A stretch of DNA of 64,000 nucleotides from Mycobacterium sp. GA-2829. GTDB taxonomy: Bacteria; Actinomycetota; Actinomycetes; Mycobacteriales; Mycobacteriaceae. The notes below the pieces were generated by a model, which was not told where the DNA came from, made no database searches, and saw nothing but the letters and a program-made list of their open reading frames with translations. The translations under genes were made by a program, and so were the position numbers. Below are positions 8,278 through 16,230 of the stretch, piece after piece (positions within the stretch are counted from its first letter, which is position 1; each line of letters begins with the position of its first letter). The stretch covers positions 1 to 64,000 of the forward strand of contig NZ_LQIT01000035.1 in the NCBI RefSeq assembly GCF_001499965.1, given 5' to 3'.

Positions 8278-8339
8278 CGCGAGCAGACACAGATTCGCGT
8301 GATCCGCGCCCGCGGCACGCGAATCTGTGTCTGCTCGCG
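8278..8339. terminator. 24-bp perfect stem, bidirectional terminator repeat (copy 1)
   Basis: A 24-bp perfectly paired stem with a 14-nt loop stands between a plus-strand operon and the minus-strand TetR gene. The stem contains CAGACACAGATTCGCG, which recurs in the stem at 14721-14776, also at a convergent junction. No T-run follows, as is usual for mycobacterial terminators. Shared sequence suggests a dispersed repeat recruited as terminator. Confidence 0.75.
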
Positions 8340-8413
8340 GCTACGGGTCGACGGACCGAGATGAACATTCGGGCGCTAAAGTGCGGGTGGTTCCGCCATT
8401 TTGTCGATCTCGG

Positions 8414-9022
8414 CTACGCCCCGGTGCGGACGCTGGACATCACTAGTTCGAGATACGGGCGGTAGAGGTCTTCCCCGTCGAGGTGACTCTCGAGGGTGAT
8501 CCCGTCGTTGGCCGCCAACACGATCCGGGCGAGTGTCTCGGGTTCCATCGTGAGCGTGCCGCCGATGCGGGCGACGTTGCGGCTGATGAACTCGCCGAGC
8601 GCGCGGATGGTCTCGAGGCGTTGAGCGGTCACGCGTTCGCGTGCGTCGGGATTGCGCAGGAGATACAACGTCAGCTCGTACCCCAGGGCCGCCCGGTCGG
8701 TTCCGCTGCTGAGCTGGCGCCACCGCTGCGCGAGTTCGTCGAGGTTCACGTCATCGAGGTTGTGAAACGACATCATCACCTCTGCGAAACCGTCGAGGAA
8801 CCGCTGTCGTTGACGGTCGACGACCGCGAGGAACAGCTTCTCCTTGGCGCCGAACTGCGAGTAGATGGCACCGCGGGTGAAGCCCGCCGCGTCGGCGATC
8901 TCCTCGAGCGCCGCGCCGGTCAGACCCTTGCGCGCAAACACTTCCTCAGCCGCGTCCAACAGGATCTGGCGGGTGTGCTCGATACGGCGTTCTTTGGTCC
9001 AACGTTCAGCCACGGGGCTCAT
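8414..9022 (-). CDS. TetR-family transcriptional regulator
   Basis: 202 residues from an ATG preceded by GGGAGG. The N-terminal helix-turn-helix is clear (about 15-60): RQILLDAAEEVFARKGLTGA, EEIADAAGFTRGAIYSQFG and KEKLF. The C-terminal ligand domain is not assignable. It lies behind the hypothetical gene at 9055 and is oriented away from the Rieske operon at 9715. The long palindrome at 9551-9585 between the divergent units is the natural operator for it, giving autoregulation and control of the oxygenase module. Ligand is probably the module's substrate or a CoA ester; this is inference. Confidence 0.92.
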   Translation of the reverse strand: MSPVAERWTKERRIEHTRQILLDAAEEVFARKGLTGAALEEIADAAGFTRGAIYSQFGAKEKLFLAVVDRQRQRFLDGFAEVMMSFHNLDDVNLDELAQRWRQLSSGTDRAALGYELTLYLLRNPDARERVTAQRLETIRALGEFISRNVARIGGTLTMEPETLARIVLAANDGITLESHLDGEDLYRPYLELVMSSVRTGA

Positions 9023-9054
9023 CCTCCCACCGCTGTCGGTGATCGTGAGCCGGC

Positions 9055-9516
9055 TCAACGGACGCTGCCGGACAGGTGCATGCTGACGCCCGTGGGCTCG
9101 TCGGCCCAGAAGGACTCCCACGGTTCGACGGTCGCGGTGAGGCCGGTGCAGTAGAGCGCCTGTGCCTTGAAGGTCCGCGCCGCAGCGCTGAGGTGGTGCC
9201 GCACCGGGTGGAGGCGGCCCGTGGCTTCGGGCGCGGGCCGACCCCAGAGCAGGTGCTGCGCCGGATCTTCCTGCGCCGTTCCCCCGCCGACGACGGAGGC
9301 GGAGATGCGAACGTGGGGGTCCGTCGTGCCGACGCCGTCTCCAAGTCCCGGCGACTCGATCACAGCGCCCAGGATGGTCAGTGCGCGCCGATGAGCGACA
9401 TCGTCGGTGACGACGACGACCCGCCATCCGGCGCGGCCGCGGTCGAATATGAAGCCGCCGACGTGGCGAATGGCCTCGGGGACGCTCTCGGTGACGACGT
9501 CGATGCGATAGCCCAT
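9055..9516 (-). CDS. Hypothetical protein upstream of TetR
   Basis: 153 residues, unrecognised. The N-terminal half (GYRIDVVTESVPEAIRHVGG, then FIFDRGRAGWRVVVVTDD) looks like an alpha/beta domain with a strand-rich core; the C-terminal half contains LSAAARTFKAQALYCTGLTA and ends in a weakly conserved tail. No signal peptide or metal motif is visible. It is 32 nt before the TetR gene on the same strand and shares the divergent promoter with the Rieske operon, so it should be co-regulated with both. Confidence 0.75.
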   Translation of the reverse strand: MGYRIDVVTESVPEAIRHVGGFIFDRGRAGWRVVVVTDDVAHRRALTILGAVIESPGLGDGVGTTDPHVRISASVVGGGTAQEDPAQHLLWGRPAPEATGRLHPVRHHLSAAARTFKAQALYCTGLTATVEPWESFWADEPTGVSMHLSGSVR

Positions 9517-9550
9517 CGTGGATCCTTCCGGCTGTGATGTCCACCACGTT

Positions 9551-9585
9551 TATACACGCTTGTATCGGTGATACGTCGGTGTATA
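9551..9585. promoter_or_regulatory. 35-bp TetR-type operator in divergent promoter
   Basis: A long interrupted palindrome: TATACACG at the left end, GTATC-GGT-GATAC at the centre and GGTGTATA at the right end, with 12 of 16 position pairs complementary. It can also be read as two tandem 14-bp sites, ATACA-CGCT-TGTAT and ATACG-TCGG-TGTAT, 19 bp apart, the second with one mismatch. It lies between the TetR/hypothetical unit and the Rieske operon, so it fits dual repression by the adjacent TetR protein. Confidence 0.8.
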
Positions 9586-9714
9586 GAGTGAGGACGATCA
9601 CAAAAACGCACCACGGTGCGCCCCATCACAGCGAGCGGCGCAGAACCGGACCGGCCCTCGTCCGGCGAACACCCTCGCGTTGTGGTCGACGTCGATCAGA
9701 GGAGGACTCCCTTG

Positions 9715-11094
9715 ATGCCAGCAACACGCCCCGGTGATTGGCTCGATCCGGCTTCCGGGCTGGGTCTCGGCCTCGATGACGTCGCACCGGGGACGTTCAA
9801 CACGACCATCGGAACCGACCGCTACACCTGCCCGGAGTATGCGGCGCGCGAACGGGATGCGATCTGGAAGCGGACGTGGCAGATCGCCGGCCGTGTCGAG
9901 GACCTGCCGAAGCCCGGCGACTGGAAGAAGTACGACATCCTCGACCAGTCCTTCATCATCGTCCGCGGGAAGGACGGGGTGCTGCGGGGTTTCGTCAACG
10001 CGTGCAGGCACCGCGGCAACGCGCTGTGTGTCACCGAGACCGGTAACGCCAAGCGCGGCTTCCTCTGCCAGTACCACCTCTGGTCCTACGACCTGGACGG
10101 CAGGCTGAAGGGACTGCTGCGCGAGAACCTCGCCGGCCCCATCGACAAGACCGAGAACTCGCTGCTGAAGGTATCGGTGGACACCTTCGCCGGCTTCATC
10201 TTCCTCAACCCGGATCCCGAAGCTCAACCGCTGCGGGAGTACCTCGGTGAGGACGTGGTGACGCTGCTCGAGCCGTACAACATCGACCAGTTCACCACCG
10301 TCATGGACGTCACCGAGGCCATCGAGTGCAACTGGAAGGTCGTCATGGACGCCTTCGAAGAGGGCTACCACATCAATGGCATCCATCCCCAGCTGCTGCA
10401 GGTGCTGCACATCAATCCCAAGACCGCCCGGTACCGGTTCTTCGAAACCCACAGCGTCGCAATGGCACCGTTCGAGGTGGCCGGCGCAAGCGCACAGGAG
10501 CAGGTCGAGGGGATGCTGGCACTGCCGGAGACGTTCCCCGGCACCGTTGCAGTGATCCCGCGGTTCCAGGAGCTCCTGGCGCCGTATCAAGACGAGGACG
10601 GAAAGGCGACCTTCCCCGACGGTGTCACCCCCCGCGCGCTGTTGCAGCAGGCCACCCGCGAGGTGCTGACCGGGATGGGTCTGGACGTCAGTGCGCTGAC
10701 CGACGACCAGATGGTCGACAACCAGGGGTGGGTGCTGTTCCCCAACTACTTCATGACCGTCCGTGCCGGTGAGTGCCACGTCATCATGTCGCGGCCGCAC
10801 CCCGACGGCGATCCGAATCGGTGCATCTGGCATGTGGCCAGCTACATGTACGTGCCCGAGGAATTCCGCGACGCCGTGCGGGCCGAGGCGATCGTCGTGG
10901 ACGCCCCGGGTAGCCACAAGTATTTCGAAGCACTGCAACAGGATTACGAGCAGATGCCGCGCCAGCAGAAGGGTCTGCGCAACGACCGGCTCGAACACAT
11001 GTCGCTGGTGAAGGAAGAAGTCGTCATCGCCCACTACCACTCGGTGGTGGACCGCTACATGGCCGACACCCAACCCGAAAGTAGGACACGTTGA
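9715..11094 (+). CDS. Rieske non-haem iron oxygenase, alpha subunit (second)
   Basis: 459 residues; ATG 9715 has GGAGGA 8 nt upstream. Rieske ligands are C97-x-H99 and C118-x2-H121; the mononuclear iron motif is D212, H219 and H224 in DAFEEGYHINGIH. It differs from the enzyme at 3928 in length and in the 18-residue Rieske interval, so it is a separate lineage rather than a recent duplicate. The next two genes encode NTF2-like proteins, the fold of Rieske beta subunits, so an alpha/beta complex is possible. Regulated through the palindrome at 9551. Confidence 0.93.
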   Translation: MPATRPGDWLDPASGLGLGLDDVAPGTFNTTIGTDRYTCPEYAARERDAIWKRTWQIAGRVEDLPKPGDWKKYDILDQSFIIVRGKDGVLRGFVNACRHRGNALCVTETGNAKRGFLCQYHLWSYDLDGRLKGLLRENLAGPIDKTENSLLKVSVDTFAGFIFLNPDPEAQPLREYLGEDVVTLLEPYNIDQFTTVMDVTEAIECNWKVVMDAFEEGYHINGIHPQLLQVLHINPKTARYRFFETHSVAMAPFEVAGASAQEQVEGMLALPETFPGTVAVIPRFQELLAPYQDEDGKATFPDGVTPRALLQQATREVLTGMGLDVSALTDDQMVDNQGWVLFPNYFMTVRAGECHVIMSRPHPDGDPNRCIWHVASYMYVPEEFRDAVRAEAIVVDAPGSHKYFEALQQDYEQMPRQQKGLRNDRLEHMSLVKEEVVIAHYHSVVDRYMADTQPESRTR

Positions 11095-11615
11095 ACCTCG
11101 AAGAACGCATCGCCCACCACGTCCGGATGGCCGAGGCGTATCGCGACGCCTATCTGCGCCAGGGCGTGCAGGACGGCGAAGCCTTCGCCGACGCCTGGAA
11201 ATTCGCGGCGGACGGGGTGTATGTATCGCCGTACTTCACCGGCGACCAGGTGTTCAAACTCAGCGAGTTTCCCACCGACACCGCCAAGGCCTCCACGATG
11301 GAGGCCAAGGCGTACTCGCTGAAGTTCCCGGACTGGAAGCCGGCGAGCTTCAGCTATTGGGCCGCCGACAACGGCGTCGTGATGAAAACGCGGTGGGAAG
11401 GGCACACCACCGACGGGGCGAAGATGGGTTTCTACTCCTACAGCTTCATCGAGACGAACGACGACTGTGAGATCACCCGGTGGGAGACCCACGTCAATGA
11501 CGAGTACAACGCGTTCCTCGACGTCGCGATCGGTGTGCACGGACCGTTCAACGGCACCGGCGAGTACGTCGAGGCTCTCGAACGCACACTTGCCGCCGCC
11601 GGGGTGACGGTGTGA
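11091..11615 (+). CDS. NTF2/SnoaL-like protein
   Basis: 174 residues starting at a TTG that overlaps the Rieske stop by 4 nt. The content of aromatic strands (YVSPYFTGDQVF, SFSYWAADNGVVMKTRWEG, SYSFIETNDDCEITRWETHV in pieces) and an N-terminal helix (AYRDAYLRQG) fit a cone-shaped NTF2-like fold as in SnoaL isomerases, scytalone dehydratase and Rieske beta subunits. Catalytic residues cannot be assigned. It may be a beta subunit of the oxygenase or an isomerase/dehydratase acting on its product. Confidence 0.8.
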   Translation: MNLEERIAHHVRMAEAYRDAYLRQGVQDGEAFADAWKFAADGVYVSPYFTGDQVFKLSEFPTDTAKASTMEAKAYSLKFPDWKPASFSYWAADNGVVMKTRWEGHTTDGAKMGFYSYSFIETNDDCEITRWETHVNDEYNAFLDVAIGVHGPFNGTGEYVEALERTLAAAGVTV

Positions 11616-12076
11616 CCGCGATCAACGACGTCCTCGCCGGCGCGACGGGCCGGTCGCGTGCCGTACTCGAGTACAGCCGGGTCACGAAGCAGTTGGTCGA
11701 CAGCGCAAAGCAACCCGGCTTCACCATCGAGAGTTGGGCGCCGCTCGCCGAACTCGTCGCCGTCGACGACTTTGTCCGCATCGGGCCGTTCAAGGAGGTG
11801 ATGAACTGGGCCGAGTACGCTGAATTCCTCACCAACTGGGCGAAGTCCTCGGACTGGGACTGTTCGTTCCAGCGCATCACCGAGACACCTGATCTGGTGT
11901 TCCTCGAGCTCGAGGAACGTAGTCGGATCGGTGATTTCAACAGCGTGGTGAACACCGTGTCGGTCTACGAATTCAACTCCGACGACAAGGTCCGCCGCAT
12001 CGCCGTCTACCTCCAGATGCAGCTTCCGGATCCGGCCGCGCTGCCCGACTTCCAGGGTGCCGGAGGCGCTGAGTGA
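11612..12076 (+). CDS. NTF2/SnoaL-like protein (second)
   Basis: 154 residues; GTG start overlaps the previous stop. N-terminal helix SRAVLEYSRVTKQLVDSAK, a conserved-looking NWAEYAEFLTNWAKSS region, then strands LVFLELEERSRI and VSVYEFNSDDKVRRI that end in the typical NTF2 C-terminal strand with VYLQMQ. Only weakly similar to its neighbour, so a heteromer is as likely as two separate enzymes. Overlaps with both neighbours suggest stoichiometric production with the Rieske enzyme and P450. Confidence 0.78.
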   Translation: MTAINDVLAGATGRSRAVLEYSRVTKQLVDSAKQPGFTIESWAPLAELVAVDDFVRIGPFKEVMNWAEYAEFLTNWAKSSDWDCSFQRITETPDLVFLELEERSRIGDFNSVVNTVSVYEFNSDDKVRRIAVYLQMQLPDPAALPDFQGAGGAE

Positions 12077-13353
12077 CGGAGCAGCAAACCTCCGTCGACA
12101 TCGACGTCGTCGACTTCTTCACCGACAACACCGTCCTGCACGACCCGTACGAATACCTGGCGGCCGTGCGCAACGAATGCCCGGTCCGCCGCGAACCTCA
12201 TCACGACGTCGTGATGATCACCGGCTACGAAGAGGCCGTCGCCGTTTACAACGACAGCGCGCGCTTCTCGTCGTGCACCTCGGTGACCGGACCGTTCCCG
12301 GGATTCCCGGTTCCGCTGGAGGGTGACGACGTCTCCGACCTGATCGCCCAGCACCGCGACCAGCTGCCGTTCAACGACCAGCTGCCGACCCTGGATCCGC
12401 CGCTCCACACCGATCACCGGGCGCTGCTGTCGCGGATGATCACGCCCAAACGCCTCAAGGAGAACGAGGAGTTCATGTGGCGGCTGGCCGACCGTCAATA
12501 CGACGAGGCACTCGCCGGCGGACGTTGCGAATTCGTCGGCGACTACGGCAATCCGTTCGCGATGCTCGTCATCGCCGATCTCCTCGGAGTGCCGGAGTCC
12601 GACCACGCCGACTTCAAGGATCAACTGCTCACCTCCACCGGCACCATCGGCAGCAGCAGCGGTGACGCGATGCATCACTCGCCGCTGGAGTATCTCTACG
12701 GCAAGTTCACCGACTACATCACCGATCGCCGCGAGCACCCCCGCGACGACGTGCTGACGGGCCTCGCGTCGGCGCTGTTCCCGGACGGCCGGACGCCACC
12801 TGTGGAAGACGTCGTGTGTGTGGCCGCCAATCTGTTCGCGGCGGGGCAGGAGACGACGGTTCGGCTGCTCAGCACCGCGGTGATGATGATCGCCGAAGAC
12901 GCTGCGCTACAGGCGAAGTTGCGCGCCGATCGCGGCCTCATCCCCGGTTTCATCGAGGAGGCGCTGCGGGTCGAGAGCCCGATCCGTGGCGATTTCCGGC
13001 TGTCGAAGGTGCCCGTCAGCGTCGGTGGTGTCGACCTACCGGCGGGCACAACGGTGATGCTGAACAACGCCGCGGCCAACCGGGACCCACGCAGATTCAC
13101 CGATCCCGACACCTTCGACCTCCACCGGTCGAATGCGCGACAGCACATCGCCTTCGGCCGCGGACCGCACAGCTGTCCCGGGGCCCCGCTCGCCCGCGCC
13201 GAGACCAAGGTCAGCATCAACCGGCTTCTGGACCGCACCTCCGACATCCGCATCGACGAGGACAAGCACGGTCCCGCCGGCGACAGGCGATACCGGTACC
13301 TACCGACGTTCATCCTGCGGGGGCTCACCCGCCTGCACATCGAGTTCTCGTAA
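12073..13353 (+). CDS. Cytochrome P450 (paralogue of 6490 gene)
   Basis: 426 residues, GTG start overlapping the NTF2-like gene. I-helix AGQETT, EALR (ExxR) and haem loop FGRGPHSCPG with C368. It shares long blocks with the P450 at 6490, for example GPFPGFPxxLEGDDV and TPKRLKENE, and with that at 50573, so the three form one local family. Unlike the 6490 gene it has no ferredoxin gene behind it, so it may use a ferredoxin encoded elsewhere in the island. Confidence 0.95.
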   Translation: MTEQQTSVDIDVVDFFTDNTVLHDPYEYLAAVRNECPVRREPHHDVVMITGYEEAVAVYNDSARFSSCTSVTGPFPGFPVPLEGDDVSDLIAQHRDQLPFNDQLPTLDPPLHTDHRALLSRMITPKRLKENEEFMWRLADRQYDEALAGGRCEFVGDYGNPFAMLVIADLLGVPESDHADFKDQLLTSTGTIGSSSGDAMHHSPLEYLYGKFTDYITDRREHPRDDVLTGLASALFPDGRTPPVEDVVCVAANLFAAGQETTVRLLSTAVMMIAEDAALQAKLRADRGLIPGFIEEALRVESPIRGDFRLSKVPVSVGGVDLPAGTTVMLNNAAANRDPRRFTDPDTFDLHRSNARQHIAFGRGPHSCPGAPLARAETKVSINRLLDRTSDIRIDEDKHGPAGDRRYRYLPTFILRGLTRLHIEFS

Positions 13354-13367
13354 GGACCCACCCGCCA

Positions 13368-14123
13368 ATGCCTTTCGAAAACACCACCGCCATCGTGACA
13401 GGCGGCGCCCAAGGCCTGGGCCTGGCCATCGCCGAAGCGCTCGCCGCCCGCGGCACCAGGGTCGCCATCTTCGACCTGGCGGGCGACCGGATCGCCGCCG
13501 AGGTCGCCCGACTACGCGATGAGGGCGGCACCGTCAACGGGTACACGGTCGACGTCTCCGACCGCAGACAGGTCCGGGCCGCCGTCGAGCAGGTCCGCGC
13601 GGACCTCGGTCCCGTGCTCATCCTGGTCAACAACGCCGGAATCGAGCAGTTCGGCAAGTTCGCCGAGATCACCGACGAGCAGTGGGACCGGGTGATGGCG
13701 GTCAACCTGCGCGGGCCGTTCATCTGCACCCAGGAGGTGCTGCCCGACATGGTCGACGCGGCGTGGGGGCGCATCGTCAACATCTCCTCGTCGAGCGCGC
13801 AGGGTGGTCAATCCCGGATGGCGGCCTATGTCAGCTCGAAGGCCGGCGTCATCGGCTTCACCAAGGCACTGGCACTGGAATTGGGGCCCAAAGGGATCAC
13901 GGTCAACACGATCCCACCGGGCATGGTGGTCACCCCGATGCTCGAGAAGGCGATCGAGGAAGGCAGGTTCACCGCGTCACTGGACCACTTCGCCAAGATC
14001 ACCCCGGTGCGCCGGGCGGGGCGACCGGAGGACATCGCCAACGCTGCCATCTTCCTGTGCCAGGACGAATCCTCCTATGTGACAGGGCAGATCATCGGGG
14101 TCAATGGAGGTCGCCGCACGTGA
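13368..14123 (+). CDS. Short-chain dehydrogenase/reductase
   Basis: 251 residues. TGGAQGLG at 11-18, NNAG at 88-91, SSSS at 140-143 and catalytic Y154/K158 (YVSSK) define a complete classical SDR; an Asp in IFDLAG after strand 2 favours NAD(H). It is a close relative of the SDRs at 3157 and 32812 (AWGRIVNISSSSAQ, TIPPG, GQIIGVNGG). In this operon it would oxidise the alcohol formed by the P450 or Rieske enzyme. It lies 14 nt after the P450 and overlaps the CMD-like gene. Confidence 0.93.
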   Translation: MPFENTTAIVTGGAQGLGLAIAEALAARGTRVAIFDLAGDRIAAEVARLRDEGGTVNGYTVDVSDRRQVRAAVEQVRADLGPVLILVNNAGIEQFGKFAEITDEQWDRVMAVNLRGPFICTQEVLPDMVDAAWGRIVNISSSSAQGGQSRMAAYVSSKAGVIGFTKALALELGPKGITVNTIPPGMVVTPMLEKAIEEGRFTASLDHFAKITPVRRAGRPEDIANAAIFLCQDESSYVTGQIIGVNGGRRT

Positions 14124-14722
14124 ACGAAACGCACACCGACGAACCGCTGCTGACGCCGCTGCGTGCCGACGAATGGGGCGACAGGGAGTACGCGGCCTAC
14201 GGTGCGCTGATGGGCCTACCCGCCGAGAAGGTCCCGCGGGCCGGTTCCGGACATGCCGCGGACCCGCTCAACTTCGACATCATCGGCCTGCTGGCCCGTC
14301 ACCCGGACATGACCCGACGGTTCCTCGGCTTCAACGGCTGGCTGCTGCAGCGCGGCGAATTACCCGTACGGTTCCGCGAATTGGCGATCCTGCGGGTGGC
14401 ACGCCTCCGCCGGTCTGCGTTCTTCTGGGGTGAGCACAGCAGGGTGGCCACCGAGGCCGGGGTGCCCGCCGACGACATCGCCCGCCTCGCCGAAGGCAAC
14501 GAGGGGTTCTCCGGCGTCGACCGGTTGATTCTCGAGGCGACCGACGAACTGCTGACCCACGGTCACGCCGACGCCGCGACCTGGCACCGCCTCACCGGCG
14601 AACTCGGCACACACCAGGCGATGGAGCTCATCTTCGTCGTCGGGACCTACGCCATGTTGGCGATGGCCTTCGACACCTGGCGGCTGGCCCCGCCGGAGGG
14701 CAGCGCACCGCTACCCGACTGA
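14120..14722 (+). CDS. Carboxymuconolactone decarboxylase/AhpD-like protein
   Basis: 200 residues, GTG start overlapping the SDR stop. A central helical CMD block is visible: ELPVRFRELAILRVARLRR, then SAFFWGEHSRVATEAG and LTDELLTH-like helices. Relatives without the AhpD CxxC pair, as here, include 4-carboxymuconolactone decarboxylase and many of unknown role, so peroxidase activity is unlikely. A gamma-lactone or ring-opened intermediate is a plausible substrate. Last gene of the second oxygenase module; its stop lies inside the terminator stem. Confidence 0.85.
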   Translation: MNETHTDEPLLTPLRADEWGDREYAAYGALMGLPAEKVPRAGSGHAADPLNFDIIGLLARHPDMTRRFLGFNGWLLQRGELPVRFRELAILRVARLRRSAFFWGEHSRVATEAGVPADDIARLAEGNEGFSGVDRLILEATDELLTHGHADAATWHRLTGELGTHQAMELIFVVGTYAMLAMAFDTWRLAPPEGSAPLPD

Positions 14723-14776
14723 GCAGACACAGATTCGCGTGAATTGCCCGCAATTCACGCGAATCTGTGTCTGCTC
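14721..14776. terminator. 26-bp perfect stem, bidirectional terminator repeat (copy 2)
   Basis: A 26-bp perfect inverted repeat with a 4-nt loop lies between convergent genes ending at 14722 and 14784. It shares CAGACACAGATTCGCGTG with the stem at 8278-8339 and then differs towards the loop, so the outer part is repeated and the inner part is unique. Confidence 0.85.
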
Positions 14777-14783
14777 GCGGATG

Positions 14784-16001
14784 TCACTTGAGCACGCGCA
14801 CCGGGACGTGGGACCAGCCCGCGACGTTCTGCATGGCCACCCGGCGGCACTCATCCCACAGCACCTCGTAGCGGGGCATGAAGTCCAGCAGCCGCTCGAG
14901 GGCGATCGCGCTCTCCATGCGGGCCAGCGCGGCGCCGAGGCAGCTGTGCACCCCGTATCCGAAGCCGAGGTTCTGTGCCTCGGTGCGGTCGCGCTCGATG
15001 TCGAACTTGTCGGCATCGGTGAACGCCTCCGGATCGCGGTTGGCCGAACCGCCCAGCAGGAACACGGGTTTGCCCGCCGGGATCGTGACCCCGTGGATCG
15101 TCACGTCCTTCATCGACCGCCGCACGTTGTACTGCGCCGGCGCCTCGTAGCGCAACAGCTCCTCGACCGCGGCGGGGATCTTGCTGCGGTCGTCGAGCAG
15201 CTTCTGCCACTGATCCGGGAAACGCGCGAACGTGACCGCGGCGTTGCCGATCAGCTTCGTCACGGTTTCGGCGCCCGCACCACCCAGAAGCGTTGCGAAA
15301 CCGGCGATCTCGAGGTCGTCGAGGCGCTCCATACGCCCGTCCTCACGCTCGATCTCGGCCTGCACCAACGCGGTGAACATATCGTCCTGGGGGTTCTCCC
15401 GCCGCTGCGCGATCAGCTCGAAGTACAGACCCATGGCCTCGGCGATGGCCTGCATCCCCTCCGGGGACATCTCCTCCTGGCCGGGTTCGCGGTGCAGCGA
15501 GGTGTCCACCCACTGGCGCACCTGCTGGCGGCGATCCTCCGGGACGCCGAGCATCCGGGTGATGACCTCCACCGGGAAGAACGCGGCGAACTCCTGCACG
15601 ACGTCGAAGTGCTCCGGGTCGGCGGCGCGGAAGCACGAATCGATGGTCTCCTCGACCATCGGCTGGAGTTTCGCGATCTGGCGCGGGGTGAACACCTTGT
15701 TGACCAGGCTGCGCATCTGCCGGTGCTCCGGCGGATCCATCAGGATGATCATCTTGAACGGCGCTGGTTCCCCGGTCTTCACCATCGACAGGTCGAGACC
15801 GTACGCCGACGAGAACGTCTGGTAGTCCTTGAACGCGGCCGCCACGTCGGCGTGCCGGGAGAGTGCGTAGAAGTCCAGTTCCTCGTTGTAGTACACCGGC
15901 GCCTCTTCGCGCATGCGCCGGTAGATCTCCCAGGGCTCGTTGAAGTACTCCTCGGAGAACGGGTCGAAGACAACGTCGGAACTGGTGGTGGGGCGGGTCA
16001 T
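14784..16001 (-). CDS. Cytochrome P450
   Basis: 405 residues. I-helix LGGAGAETV, ExxR in EELLR, and haem loop FGYGVHSCLG with C354. It is a paralogue of the P450 at 16227 (shared FDPxSxEYF start, DPPEHRxMRSL, LLGGAGAETVTKL) and not of the AGQETT group. It follows the small ferredoxin gene by 28 nt, making an arrangement P450-ferredoxin-P450 in which one ferredoxin may serve both. Convergent with the CMD-like gene across a strong stem-loop. Confidence 0.95.
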   Translation of the reverse strand: MTRPTTSSDVVFDPFSEEYFNEPWEIYRRMREEAPVYYNEELDFYALSRHADVAAAFKDYQTFSSAYGLDLSMVKTGEPAPFKMIILMDPPEHRQMRSLVNKVFTPRQIAKLQPMVEETIDSCFRAADPEHFDVVQEFAAFFPVEVITRMLGVPEDRRQQVRQWVDTSLHREPGQEEMSPEGMQAIAEAMGLYFELIAQRRENPQDDMFTALVQAEIEREDGRMERLDDLEIAGFATLLGGAGAETVTKLIGNAAVTFARFPDQWQKLLDDRSKIPAAVEELLRYEAPAQYNVRRSMKDVTIHGVTIPAGKPVFLLGGSANRDPEAFTDADKFDIERDRTEAQNLGFGYGVHSCLGAALARMESAIALERLLDFMPRYEVLWDECRRVAMQNVAGWSHVPVRVLK

Positions 16002-16029
16002 TCACTCTCCCGTTCGGCCGCGGCGCGGG

Positions 16030-16230
16030 TCACTCGTCGCGGATGGATATGGCTTGTCGCGGGCATTGGCGCACCGCTTCTCTGACCTGCTCTTCGTTCT
16101 CCGGGGTGACCTCGTCGGTCAACACGTGCAGGTAGTCCTCGTCGTCCAGGTCGAACACCTCGGGGATGATGCCCATGCACACCCCGTTGCTCTCACACAA
16201 CCCGAAGTCGACCTCGATCTTTTTCGTCAT
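16030..16230 (-). CDS. Small ferredoxin between two P450 genes
   Basis: 66 residues. Ligands C12, C18 and C56-Pro give the pattern CxxNxxC...CP; with three Cys the expected cluster is 3Fe-4S. The Asn at the variable position differs from the His of the ferredoxins at 7773 and 31664 and the Phe at 21654, so all four ferredoxins except the two His forms differ here, which may tune redox potential. The ATG overlaps the stop of the upstream P450. Confidence 0.93.
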   Translation of the reverse strand: MTKKIEVDFGLCESNGVCMGIIPEVFDLDDEDYLHVLTDEVTPENEEQVREAVRQCPRQAISIRDE

